DNA of 64,000 nt from the NCBI GenBank assembly GCA_027422505.1, contig JAPQWV010000304.1, positions 62,001 through 126,000 of the forward strand. Reading direction: 5' to 3'. Shown piece after piece: positions 11,431 through 21,975 of this stretch. Position 1 is the stretch's first letter. The number at the start of each line of letters is the position of its first letter. A program made the position numbers and the translations under genes. Source of the DNA: Craterostigma plantagineum. Lineage: Eukaryota > Streptophyta > Magnoliopsida > Lamiales > Linderniaceae. Below the pieces are notes generated by a model that saw only the letters and a list, made by a program, of their open reading frames with translations, searched no databases and was not told where the DNA came from.

Positions 11431-11586
11431 TTCTTTCTCTCTCTCTCTCGTTGGTTTGGGGTGTCCATTACATTGAGCACCTAAGCCTATTTATAGGCAT
11501 TTAGGAAGCACAATACGTAAGTGCTTAGATCATAGGAGATCAAATTCAATTTGATCTCCTTCTTCTACATGTTGAAAAAATCAACA
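10912..11586 (-). repeat. Copia 3' LTR (element sense), 675 bp
   Basis: This LTR is 164 bp longer than its partner at 13260-13770. The difference is fully explained by a 153-bp tandem duplication (11013-11165 repeated at 11166-11318) plus an 11-base difference near 11553. The rest, including a T/CT-rich low-complexity run, is almost identical. Confidence 0.9.
11013..11318. repeat. 153-bp tandem duplication inside the LTR
   Basis: Two adjacent copies starting CAAGATTTTAACGTGG, period 153 bp, apparently identical. The other LTR of the same element has only one copy, so the duplication arose in this LTR at or after insertion. Confidence 0.9.
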
Positions 11587-11779
11587 ATTCTCCCCCTTTT
11601 CAACATCTGCGCCTTCTTTAGAGAGCATTCCAGCGAACCCAAGAATAAGAGTAACCCGTTCGTAAATACCACGAACACCATTGGCCTTCCTTGTACCAGC
11701 TACACATAACCGAATCAAGAATTCAGGTCCTACCTTGATTCACCCGCGGCCAATCCTATGTGCAGCTGCTGAACCGACT

Positions 11780-13111
11780 CTACCCGTCGATTCTGAAGAG
11801 GGACTTCGACGCAACCCCTTCTCCAGCAGGACTTTCCTTCTCACGATCGTCTGCCTTTCCACCACGCGCGCGCGATTTTCGTGAACCCATCGAAGTCAGA
11901 GTGTTTTGTACCACACTCCCTTCCAGACGATACAAACCTCCACGCTCTTCTCCCTTCAGTAGGACATTTCCGCCAAGTGTGATTTTACAGACTCCCCCTG
12001 CTATGAAACTTTCATAGCCCTTGGAATCTAACTGGCTCAAGGATATTAAATTCTTTCGTAACTTTGGGACAAAGATCACACCACCCAAAGCTCGCACCGC
12101 TCCGTCAGTCATTTTGATCTTCACAGTTCCGACACCACGAACTGCCTGACGGTATCCATCAGCCATGGACACCGAACCTCTTCGTATCTTCTGGAACGTA
12201 TCAAAATATTTTCTTTCGGAGCAAATATGGTACTTCGACCCCGAATCCAATATCCATTCATCCTGAGAACAAGCGTCATCATTGTAGACTGTGAGAACGT
12301 CTACAACATCATCTGTATCTTGTGCTATCATGGTTGTGGAATTTTTCTCGCCGTTCTTGTCCTTCCTCCAAGTCGGACAATTCCTCTTGATGTGTCCCGG
12401 CTCACCACACTTGTAACACATAATGCCCTTCCCGCCATCCTTTGATTTGGACCTGCTGCTACCTCCAAATTCCCTGGCGTGAAACCTTCCTCTACGATTC
12501 TCCCCGTGTATAGCCAACGCCGAATTTTGGCTATCGCCATAATTTGATCGTCTCCTCTTTTCATGTGCCAAAAGAGTTGACTGCACATCCACCATCTTCA
12601 CCGTCGTCTTTCCGTACAAGATGGTTGTGACCAAATTATCATAAGAATCAGGAAGCGAGGTAAGAAGTAAAAGGGCTTTATCTTCTTCCTCCAACTTTAC
12701 TTCAACTTTTATAAGTTGATCCACAAGTCCGTTGAACACGCTAATGTGATCCATGAGATTTCCACCTTCCTCCATCTTCAGCCGGTACAGCTCCCGCTTC
12801 AGATCTAACTTTGTGGTTAAGTTTTTCCCGAGATGCAGCTCCTCCAACTTCGCCCACAAGTCTGGTGCAGAATCCTCATTAACAACATTATTAATAATGT
12901 TATCCGCAATGTACAGACGGATTGTGCTGACACATCTTGATCCCAAATCCTCCCAGTCTTCTTGTGTCATTTTCTCCGGCTTTCCCTTTTCCCCTTTCAA
13001 AGCCTTAGCCAACCCTTGATGAACAAGAATATCCTTCACTCGTCTCTGCCACAGAGTGAAACTCCCCGTACCATCAAATTGCCGCACTTTGAAACTGCTT
13101 TCCGTCGCCAT
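11780..13111 (-). CDS. Copia gag polyprotein with truncated protease
   Basis: The 443-residue product begins MATESSFKVRQFDG, typical of plant Ty1/copia gag. It has the UBN2/gag capsid-like region at about residues 15-190 (TLWQRRVKDILVHQG, LTTKLDLKRELYRLKM, LTSLPDSYDNL), a CCHC zinc knuckle at 232-245 (CYKCGEPGHIKRNC) and the start of the aspartic protease with DSG at 289-291. The GAG-pre-integrase-like segment (FVPKLRKNLISLSQLDSKGY) is present, but the frame then runs into an arginine/lysine-rich tail of about 45 residues unlike any integrase core. The missing integrase and polymerase make it a gag-only derivative. The frame is uninterrupted, so gag protein could still be made. Confidence 0.88.
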   Translation of the reverse strand: MATESSFKVRQFDGTGSFTLWQRRVKDILVHQGLAKALKGEKGKPEKMTQEDWEDLGSRCVSTIRLYIADNIINNVVNEDSAPDLWAKLEELHLGKNLTTKLDLKRELYRLKMEEGGNLMDHISVFNGLVDQLIKVEVKLEEEDKALLLLTSLPDSYDNLVTTILYGKTTVKMVDVQSTLLAHEKRRRSNYGDSQNSALAIHGENRRGRFHAREFGGSSRSKSKDGGKGIMCYKCGEPGHIKRNCPTWRKDKNGEKNSTTMIAQDTDDVVDVLTVYNDDACSQDEWILDSGSKYHICSERKYFDTFQKIRRGSVSMADGYRQAVRGVGTVKIKMTDGAVRALGGVIFVPKLRKNLISLSQLDSKGYESFIAGGVCKITLGGNVLLKGEERGGLYRLEGSVVQNTLTSMGSRKSRARGGKADDREKESPAGEGVASKSLFRIDG

Positions 13112-13245
13112 TATCCTTGCAGAGATTCAACAGCTTTGGCCCGATACTGGCTCCCCCGTAACGAACCTTCTTGATATCTTTTCTGACGTGGAAGATCAGA
13201 CAAAGCTGCAACCACAGAGCATACTCAGAATATCAATTAGGCTTG

Positions 13246-13257
13246 GCTCTGATACCA
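13246..13257 (-). other. Primer binding site, initiator tRNA-Met
   Basis: The minus strand reads TGGTATCAGAGC two bases inside the internal region from the right LTR. This is the classic plant Copia primer binding site complementary to the 3' end of initiator tRNA-Met, and it fixes the element's orientation. Confidence 0.9.
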
Positions 13258-13259
13258 CT

Positions 13260-13594
13260 TGTTGGGGTTGAGCGGTAATTTTTCGGGCCCAGAGGAAGTT
13301 GATTTTGAACCCGCGACAATTTTATTGGGATTAAAGCCGAAATCACACCGAGAGAGAACACAAGATTTTAACGTGGTTCGGCCAATACCGCCTACCTCCA
13401 CGGAGAGACAATAGTTCTACTATATTTGAGAATTATTACACCGTACAAAATAACGCTCGTGTTTAAACCAAAACTCGAGACCCCTTACTCAACCCGAGTA
13501 ATGTTTTTGTACTCACTCTCAACTTCCTAGTAAAAACTACACCTGCTCTCACCCTTATCCACCCGGACAAGATTTTTTTTTTTTTTCTTTCTCT

Positions 13595-13625
<31 letters not shown>

Positions 13626-13770
13626 TTCTTTCTCTCTCTCTCTCGTTGGTTTGGGGTGTCCATTACATTGAGCACCTAAGCCTATTTATAGGCATTTAGG
13701 AAGCACAATACGTAAGTGCTTAGATCATAGGAGATCAAATTCCTTCTTCTACATGTTGAAAAAATCAACA
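13260..13770 (-). repeat. Copia 5' LTR (element sense), 511 bp
   Basis: It has TG...CA ends and carries a single copy of the 153-bp unit duplicated in the partner LTR. It is followed by the target duplication CATAG and then the host sequence that originally continued from 10911. Confidence 0.9.
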
Positions 13771-13775
13771 CATAG

Positions 13776-14924
13776 AACATTATACTGCCTTCATTGTTTT
13801 CCTTAATGGTATAAAGTTTTTTTTTTCTTTGCTGAATTTTACAGGTGATGATTCTTATGTCTTGGCATATGGATTATGGATGGCACATCTTGGTTTAGTA
13901 GTTACTTTGAAAGCTAATCGCACATCTTTATTTGGGTACTACTACAATTACTCTATCTCGTAGCTTTCGATATCGTCTTTGTAGTGATCGTTCGTTTCGC
14001 ATGCACATTGGTATTTTGTACCCTGACTTGGTGAAAACACTGAAAATTTATCATTACATGTGTGGTATGGATGTTTTCATCTCCAAACTTATCATTCTTG
14101 GAGTAATTACGGATGAGTACTCAGTAGTAGAATAACCTCTGTTCTTCCTTGGGTAATGCACAGTGTTTGTTCGTTATAAATAAATAGCAGCGCATCCAGT
14201 CTTGAGTTGGAAACTTTACTTGTAACGTGTATATTCATGCAATATAAGGTTCATCTTTATGTTATTTACCCAACATATTTGATGTCTTCTGCTATTTATG
14301 GCCAAGCAGACACAGTATTGTGTTGAGAGGTTGAATGTTTTTCTAATAATTACAAGGTTGAAGACACATCGCATGCCATGTTTGGCTCATTCGAACAATA
14401 GATATAGTATAATGATACAAGTTACAATTCCTTGTGTAGAATTTAATTTCCCACGTGTTGAATATTTATTTTTAAGTTGTTATAAATTCCTTGGTAGGTC
14501 AGGATAATTAACGCGGTGGCCCTTTACATGTGCGAAAACAGGAGTTTGATTCTAAGTTCTTGCTCGTCACGTACTAACTCTTATAGAGCCATTCTTGCAT
14601 CAGAAAAAGTGACGAAATAGGGTTTTGAGAATTGAAGGGAGAAAAAAATAGAAGTACAGGAAATTTGATGCCCAATTTCTTTTTCTTTTTTCAATTTTTA
14701 TTCCTTTAGGCCTTTCTCTCCATCTCCAATATCCTTCAATAATGATATACGATTATTCCATCCAATCGCCTCCAACAACAGTCAACAGTTTCACGTAGGT
14801 TTTATTTTCTAGCCTTTATTGATCAATACTCTCTCACTCTCTCTCTCTCTCTCTCTCTCCGGAAAGTTCACTTAACCTTCTAATATCTTCCCCTCTCACC
14901 ATTTACCTGCTTTATCCTTTCACT
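13776..14924. other. Intergenic between SmE/Copia and WIP gene
   Basis: About 1.1 kb of AT-rich DNA. The last 100-200 bases, with a CT run at 14829-14860, are probably the leader of the WIP zinc-finger gene. No other gene is supported. Confidence 0.45.
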
Positions 14925-16794
14925 ATGACTGATCCCCACTCAAGTTTTCATGCTCGAAGGCTCATCAAATCTGATAACCCTCTCCACCATTTCTCAGCAT
15001 CAAACCAATCTTTGCGCCATACTCAATACAATCTCAACTTGTTCTCAAACGCTTCATATAATCATCACAACAATCACAGCTTTCATCAATATCAAGCTAA
15101 TGCACCTACTTCACCTCCTTTGAAAGAAGCTCTCCCACTTCTGAGACTAACTCCAACGAGATACGATGAAGAACCCTCTTGCTCAAGCATGGATCTTGAC
15201 AGAAAAAATGATGTCCAAAGCTGCCTCTCATCATCTGCTGGATATCATGATAATCTTGACGATGATGTTACTGTTGCTTTGCACATAGGGTTACCAAACC
15301 CTAGTTCTGCTGATCTAGCTTCTTTGATGTCTAATTCTTCTATTGGAGTTGATAAAGATGATGAGGATGATAATAATAGTGAAGAGGCTGATCTTTCTGG
15401 GTACCCTATGACTATGCGTAGACTTAACAAAGGACAGTATTGGATTCCGACACCTTCTCAGATCCTCATAGGTCCAACACAGTTTTCCTGTCCAATCTGT
15501 TACAAGACCTTCAATAGATACAACAACATGCAAGTAAGTAGTTAGAAGTTATCATCATCACATGCATGTTTTTTTTTCTTAATCACCAGGGTTTTTACAT
15601 GATCTTAGTTTGTGAGGGAAAGAAAAGATAAGGGTATGGAAAAAAATAATTTTTTTTGTTATGGTTTGTGCTAATCGATTCCCTTTCTTTTTTTAACCTT
15701 TTGCATGGTTTTCGATCTGATAAAAGGGATTTTACATGGGTTCAGTTCTGATCGCTGATCTATGTTTTCATTCTGACTGATCAGACTATTATTGCTCTTT
15801 CCATTTATGTGATAGAAAAACACAGGCAATGTTCCTAATGCTTTTATATGAAGTCTGTGCTCTATGAATTGGTGTGGCTGTGTTAAAACTGAAACTTCCA
15901 AAGACACTTTCATAAATACTGCAGAAGGAATTCTTACCATTCTCTGGTTATAAAAGGACAACAAAGCCCATACAACACATTCATACCTAAGACTTGTATG
16001 TGTGTGTGTGTGTGTGTATCATATTACATGTTTACTCTATGTCCCGACTTCTGCTATTCGTCTTCGAGATAAGACACAAGGATAGATAAATCTATATATA
16101 GATATACAATCTTGTCTCCATGCGAGTTAATTAGGCACCTCTCTTGTTGTTTTCTTCATGTACTTGCCTGAGAAAGAGAATTAATCTATCTGTGAATATA
16201 CAGTCGGACCACAAAGATGATTATTGATCGTCGGTATAGAGCTTTTATTACAGAACTCTAAGAGAGAAAAAAAAATCACAAACGTTTCATATACATCGCA
16301 ATCATGTTCTGCAGTTTGACTTGTTAAATCATTGTTGTTGTTTTTTTTTTCTTTTTTGTAAGATGCACATGTGGGGCCACGGCTCACAATACAGAAAAGG
16401 GCCCGAGTCTCTTAGAGGAACTCAACCCACGGCCATGCTAAGGCTTCCATGCTACTGCTGTGCTAATGGATGCAGAAACAACATCGATCATCCAAGAGCG
16501 AAGCCCTTGAAAGACTTTAGAACACTTCAAACTCATTACAGAAGGAGACATGGAACGAAGTCCTTCATGTGCAGAAAATGTGGCAAGGCTTTTGCAGTGA
16601 GGGGAGATTGGAGGACCCATGAGAAGAACTGTGGTAGGCTTTGGTACTGCATTTGTGGGTCGGATTTTAAGCACAAAAGGTCGCTTAAAGATCATGTAAG
16701 AGCATTTGGCGAAGGCCATGGAGCTTGGGAGATAGATGGGTCTGAAGAAGTAGACGATGATCCCTCATCAGAAGTTGATGAGCATAATGGTTGA
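14925..16794 (+). CDS. WIP-domain C2H2 zinc-finger transcription factor
   Basis: Nuclear factor of the plant-specific WIP family (TT1, NTT and relatives), which act in seed coat, fruit and root patterning. Exons 14925-15533 and 16363-16794 join in phase 0 to give 346 residues. The N-terminal 170 residues are variable (His/Asn-rich, then acidic). The WIP domain starts at [15 protein letters not shown], continues through the first finger ([21 protein letters not shown]), the CYCC segment and HYRRRHG, and ends with the fourth finger near AFGEGHG. The 829-base intron falls inside the first finger after NNMQ, the conserved place in this family. The short acidic tail ends SSEVDEHNG. The family member is not assigned, because the N-terminus that separates them is too diverged to judge by eye. 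Confidence 0.92.
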
Positions 16795-17890
16795 TCGTTA
16801 GTTTTCTTATTACACGTTATGTGGTGACTGATGGCTGTAATGTTCTAATAATACACTTTTAAGTATGAATATTTGGTTGGTATTCTTCATTAAGTTCTCA
16901 TGTGACACGCAAAGTAAGAATTATTGAACATCTGACTTAGGACCAACACTGACAATATGGGAAACATAGCCCCAAAAAAAGCGGTAAAGTTTATGCAAAG
17001 TGACCTTTACTCTTTTGCATTGTTTGCAAGGCATTAGTTTCCAATGAAATAACTTCAATAACTTCACTTCAGAAGCTATTTCTACATATGCACGTATATA
17101 TGGCACATATTAGCGGATGCTCAAGATCTGGAAAACATAAGACGTTTCAGGAAATAATTAATGGATAATAATTGAATCTAATGCTGTGTAGATAATGCGC
17201 AGTCGTGTATGTTTTGCCAGGTGTTTCTACTTCACAGATGTTCTTTTTTAAGTGTTCAGCAATCCTGATCAAGAATCAAAAAATGGAAACGAATAGTGCA
17301 GTGTACGTAAAAGATGCACATATAAGGAGGATAAGATCTGTAGGAATCCTAAAAATTTCATGATAGATCTAAATTCCAATTATTATACACACGAATCATA
17401 GCTAGGCTTTTACCGTGTTAATCAGGCAGCAAAATCAAACACATGCAGCATCGGCTTTTTAAATTTTCTTTTTTTTTGGGTTATATATGATCGATAGATT
17501 CCATCCACTTTAATGTGCAGTGGGAGATTGATATAGTTTTGTTGGTGATGGATCGTTTTGTGGAAACATGTACCAATACATGAAAAGATCTCTTTTCTTT
17601 TCCTTTGTTGAATTCCTTTGTTACATACCAAATGCATTAATTATATGTTTTTCTATTTCTCAAAAATCTACTGACCAACCTTTATAATATTACATAACGA
17701 AACCTTCAAGAAGGGACAATGAGAAAATACGGTTAATTTGGTTGAAATAACCCCCTCCCGGCAATATGCACTATTCGACATGTATAGACAAATAGAATCC
17801 TTCTGATCTTTTCTGACGAATATTGAAATCGAAAAGACATTACAATGAGATGACTCACAAGAGAGAGAGAGAGAGTGGGAGAGAGGGAGA

Positions 17891-17949
<59 letters not shown>

Positions 17950-19483
17950 ACAAATTGCAATAATTGATATCTTGATTAGGGTTTTCTTGGTGTGAAGAAA
18001 CCACAGTAAGGGCAAGTGGGCATCAATTAATTTAATTTATATAAATTTGTACATGTTTCTGGGAATCAGACGACAGCTCAGCTTTGACTTGTTCCCCGCA
18101 AGACTCCAACTTCTTTTCACAACAATACAAAAGTTTCTCAATCCCATATGATCACAAGGGTTTAACGACATCATCGTAGTAACTAAAATAAAATAAACAA
18201 TTTATAATCATAAATTTACAGTTCACTTTCGTCGTAAAATATGTCTCACTGTATACATTCTAGTTTTGCCAAGTGAGAGGGAGGATAACATTTCTTATTA
18301 AGGGGCTAAAGGGCCCTTAGAAAAGAGAGGGAAAGGGACAAAATTTTTTTTTTACTCGTGATAATCTTTGAACAAGATATATATCTTTCCTTAAAACATG
18401 AAGAACAACAAAATTCTTTATTAATAAATTATTTGTTTCTATGCACTCGTCATTATCCATTCAATATGCCTGCGGCTTTGATTGCGAAAAAGCTATCAAT
18501 CTTTGACGTGAGATTCTCTATTTTCGCTTTGTTAAAAAAAATTTAAAAAAAAGAATATTTATGCAGATAAATCTTCACACGGAAGAAACACGTATTTATA
18601 TGCATACTCTTCATATGTAACTATCTATATACTTGTAATTATTCAGTTAATAGTATTAAGCATCTCCAAGTATTACTAGGCTGATTATTCCACCTTTTGA
18701 GTGTTGACCAAGCGTCGCCATAAGCATCCCATTTATGATATTCTTATTGGTTAGGATTAGGATCTTTTATTTATTCCGTAAAACAAACACTTTGATGCGA
18801 TGCAACTTATCATATCGATCACTAATTTTGCTTTAATTAAGATAAAGTTGTGATGATAAACATTGATATCTCCACATTAAAAAGAAAACGATTGATAAAT
18901 TCGATTAATTACAGTTGGCTTTACTTTGTACAATAACGCGAATTAAGGTACTTTACATGGCATGTCGGGGAATGGGGACATACATCTTGTAATGCATTAT
19001 GCAACGCATCAATCAATTTCTACTATGGAAAAAAAAAATTAACAATAAATAAAAAAAAATAAATAAAACTGACAATTGGTTTGGTAATGGGGCCCCCCTT
19101 TTTGAACCGAGCCCATTCCATAAACGGCCATAAACGGGCCCTTGATGGGCCAAAAGGCGGGTCGGATCTTCGTATCCGTTGAATTGGAATACGTACGTTT
19201 TTCCTTTTTCCGTTTTTATTTTTTACTGAACTAATCTCATTTTGCATGCAATCCCAATCCTATCGAGTCGACAATCTTCCCCAACGTTCATCGTCTACAG
19301 CTCCGATCATCGGCGAGCTCAGCACAGAGGCTGTTGTTAATATCAGCACCTGATATATACGCAAGGGTAAAATCTCTTTCCTTCTTTGGTGATCGTCACG
19401 CAGCTCGAGAATCTATGCGAAAGATCGAGAAAATTGGAGGATTGTTCATTCTCTCATTAAGAGGGGTTTGGGGCCCGTGAGCG
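16795..19483. other. Intergenic between WIP and RABA4 genes
   Basis: About 2.7 kb with no supported gene. It holds a long GA microsatellite (17860-17947) and much AT-rich DNA. The right end, from about 19250, is the leader of the Rab gene, and GGGCCC/GGCCCA elements lie upstream of it near 19090-19150. Confidence 0.5.
17860..17947 (+). repeat. (GA)n microsatellite
   Basis: A GA dinucleotide run of about 85 bases with a few GGGA interruptions in its left third. It gives low-complexity serine-leucine frames on the minus strand that are not genes. Confidence 0.9.
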
Positions 19484-20241
19484 ATGTCGAATCTATACGG
19501 CGGAGATTTCAATCAGAAGATCGACTACGTGTTCAAAATCGTCCTAATCGGGGATTCCTCCGTCGGTAAATCCCAATTGCTCGCCAGATTCGCCAGGAAT
19601 GAATTCAGCTTGGAATCAAAGGCCACGATTGGCGTCGAATTCCAGACAAAGACCCTCGTCGTCGATAATAAGACAGTCAAGGCACAGATTTGGGACACCG
19701 CCGGCCAGGAAAGGTTTGTTCTCCATCCCATTGCTGTTCTTCGATGAATTTCTGAGTTTTTCGTCTCTTTCCTCTCTAAATTCCCAGGTATAGAGCAGTA
19801 ACGAGCGCGTACTACAGAGGAGCAGTTGGGGCAATGCTTGTCTACGACATGACGAAAAGGCAAACCTTCGACCACATGGTTCGTTGGCTCGAAGAACTCA
19901 GAGGACACGCCGACAAAAACATCGTAATAATGCTCATAGGAAATAAGTGCGACTTGGGGACAACACTGCGTGCAGTTCCCACGGAGGACGCCCAAGAATT
20001 CGCAGAGAGGGAGAATCTCTACTTCATGGAGACGTCTGCCCTCAACGCCACGAACGTCGGGGACGCTTTTTTAACTGTCTTGGGAGAGATTTATAAGGTG
20101 GTCAGCAAAAAATCTCTGGCGGCAGGCGAAGGGGGTGGCTCGGTTTATGCTGACTCTTCTTTGAGAGGTACCAGAATCATTGTTCCCGGGCACGGCCAAG
20201 ATTCGAATGTTGCGAGAGGCAGATGTTGTTCGTTCTCATGA
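19484..20241 (+). CDS. Rab11-type small GTPase, RABA4-like
   Basis: Membrane-traffic GTPase acting at the trans-Golgi network and secretory vesicles, in the plant RABA clade. Exons 19484-19713 and 19788-20241 join within codon AGG to give 227 residues. All G motifs are present: P-loop GDSSVGKS (residues 23-30), effector [11 protein letters not shown], switch [26 protein letters not shown] and ETSAL. The C-terminus ends RCCSFS, so two cysteines are available for double geranylgeranylation. The 75-base intron after GQER is at the site usual for RABA genes. The [11 protein letters not shown] and [12 protein letters not shown] stretches point to RABA4 rather than RABA1 or RABA2; the exact member is inference. 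Confidence 0.92.
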
Positions 20242-20742
20242 TTGATAGATTGATTGAATGCTCGATTAGCATATGATAGAGAGTGTGATATTTTTACGTG
20301 TTTTTGCGCAAGCATTTTCGAGTATATTCCAAGATTTCGACTTTATTGATGGAGCGAACATATTCGGCTGATTTAACCATGCATATACTTTCGGTATTCT
20401 CAATTTCTGGTCCAAAAGACACCACGGCACCGTGGAAGACCCTCTTGGGATACCGACTAAAAATGCAGTCCACATCCCATAAAACGGCGAAGCAAAAACT
20501 AGGGAGGAAAGGATTGCAAGAGGTCTTTCACTTTATTGGTATAAAATGAGATCCAGCCCTCATTCAGGCTGAGAAGACACACACTTCTAAGATTGGAAAC
20601 AGAGAGGATATACCTTAGAAGGTGATCTTATAACATTGAAAGAAACAGTCGACAACGAAAAGAAAAAAAAGTAGTTACTCTTCTCATAAATGTGAGACCC
20701 AAGAGAGAATGAGTTTGGTACTCGAGATCAAAGGCGGGCGAG
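20242..20742. other. Convergent 3' ends of RABA4 and OEP16-3
   Basis: About 500 bases between two stop codons facing each other. It holds both 3' untranslated regions and no further gene. Confidence 0.5.
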
Positions 20743-21311
20743 TTAATTAACGTTAGGCCTTTTCTTGGTGGTGTAAGGGTAGTATTCCTTGCCAGTGTCC
20801 ACCCTTGTGGTTTGACCGCCAATGTCGATCACAGAAGAGGTGAACGCAAGTGCAGCTCCCGCCGAGATGGCTGTTGGAATGCTCCTCGCTGTGTCAAAAA
20901 ACATATTCATTGATTTGATCTGTTCAACAACATAGAGGACAGTGAGCATTGAATTTGGTGGAAAAGGGGAATGTATTCACCTTTGAAACCGAGGATCGAA
21001 GAACCAGCAACGAATCCACCAACAGCACCGTTGACAAAGTCTCTCTTCATCCTGTACTTTTGAACAATCTGTTCTACACCGATGTAGACTCCACCAATGG
21101 CAGCAAAAGTTGCCCCGTGGTTCCCCATCATCTTCAGCGTCCTTATAAGACCAGGGAGCGCCACTCTTCGCTCGACGCGAGGCACGTCATGCCAGGTGGC
21201 GACTATGGTTCCCCAAATAGTACCTGCAGCAAAACCTGCAGTCGCACCCTTTATCGTCTTCATCACAGCTGTTTCTTCGTCTTCCATTTTCCGAAGATCA
21301 TCGGTGTCCAT
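20743..21311 (-). CDS. OEP16-3: Outer envelope pore protein 16-3 / TIM17-22-23 family
   Basis: Small four-helix membrane protein of the Tim17/Tim22/Tim23/PRAT family. OEP16-3 has been reported in plant mitochondria, associated with complex I (the B14.7 equivalent), as well as in plastid envelopes. Two coding exons, 21311-20981 and 20888-20743, join within codon GCG to give 158 residues (159 in Arabidopsis, from memory). Glycine-rich helices GATAGFAAGTIWGTIVATW, GATFAAIGGVYIGVEQ and GAVGGFVAGSSILGF are visible, and the C-terminus has GGQTTRVDTGKEYYPYTTKKR. A donor-like site at 21694 and an acceptor near 21324 suggest an intron in the 5' leader. The gene is head to head with CDK5RAP3. Confidence 0.9.
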
Positions 21312-21739
21312 GGCGAAGAAGTACCTTTCGACTATCGAGGAAAACAGATGCACGGTGACGTAAGACACACAAAAAAAAGGTGAGCCTTTTTGTACTCAGA
21401 ATAGAAGATTGAATTTTCACCAAATGACTGCTCTTAGCAAATCGTCAACGGATTAAAATCAATGATAGATTCATAAGCAACACGGATCAAAGATGGTTAC
21501 AGATTCATCCAATTCCACACTGCCAAAACGTCAAACCCTAAATTACAACAGTTACGAAGTTATTCAGATTAACATTTCGTATATTAAGCAAAATACTATG
21601 GAAATCGCATTACAATTTCGTATACACAACACAGCTATTTCATTCATAAACTATGTGCGACCATCAGAACAAGCAAGCATAGGAGACGAGCTTACCTCAC
21701 ACACAGAAGTTGATCTAGGTGGAGAGATTCAGCTGAGCT

Positions 21740-21930
21740 GAGAAGATTAAAATGAACTTTGATGTCCAGCGATATAGTAGGCTTTTGGTCTTTGATTGAT
21801 ATATGGGCCTATTGGGCTTACGGGGCCTCCAATATATCAGGCTGTTTTAAGTTTATTGGGCTTCGCGGGCATTCAACTATGCTGCCCAAATCGAAGTGTT
21901 TGTTTATATAGTACACGTCAGTTCAGCAGC
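21740..21930. promoter_or_regulatory. Candidate bidirectional promoter, OEP16-3 / CDK5RAP3
   Basis: The two start codons are 665 bp apart and diverge. Allowing for the OEP16-3 leader intron, the untranscribed gap may be only about 150-200 bp. It holds several TGGGCY site II-type elements: ATGGGCCTATTGGGCTT near 21802, TTGGGCTT near 21856 and GCCCA near 21885. Such elements are common in promoters of plant housekeeping genes. The transcription starts are inferred. Confidence 0.5.
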
Positions 21931-21975
21931 GATGGTATCGATCCTCAGCTGAAAAAGAGAAAGGGGAAAAGGAAA

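Larger units (their letters stand above)
10912..13770 (-). mobile_element. Gag-only Copia-type LTR retrotransposon
   Basis: A 2.86-kb element lying on the minus strand. Two LTRs (10912-11586 and 13260-13770) start and end with TG...CA and are flanked by a perfect 5-bp target duplication, CATAG, at 10907-10911 and 13771-13775. Next to the right LTR is a primer binding site, TGGTATCAGAGC on the minus strand, complementary to initiator tRNA-Met. Next to the left LTR is a polypurine tract (AAAAGGGGGAGAAT on the minus strand). The internal region is only 1673 bp and encodes gag plus the start of protease; integrase, reverse transcriptase and RNase H are absent. It is therefore non-autonomous and would need enzymes from a relative. 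Confidence 0.92.

Noticed and set aside
14510..14570. Possible tRNA/SINE box B (GAGTTTGATTC) with an upstream box-A-like stretch
   Set aside because: The match to both boxes is weak, no cloverleaf can be drawn, and no tail or target duplication is visible.
17668..18015. Minus-strand frames with long Ser-Leu repeats
   Set aside because: They are translations of the GA microsatellite and have no flanking coding signal.
18358..18546. Small open frame in the WIP-RABA4 intergenic region
   Set aside because: 62 residues with no motif, in AT-rich DNA and with no splice partners.
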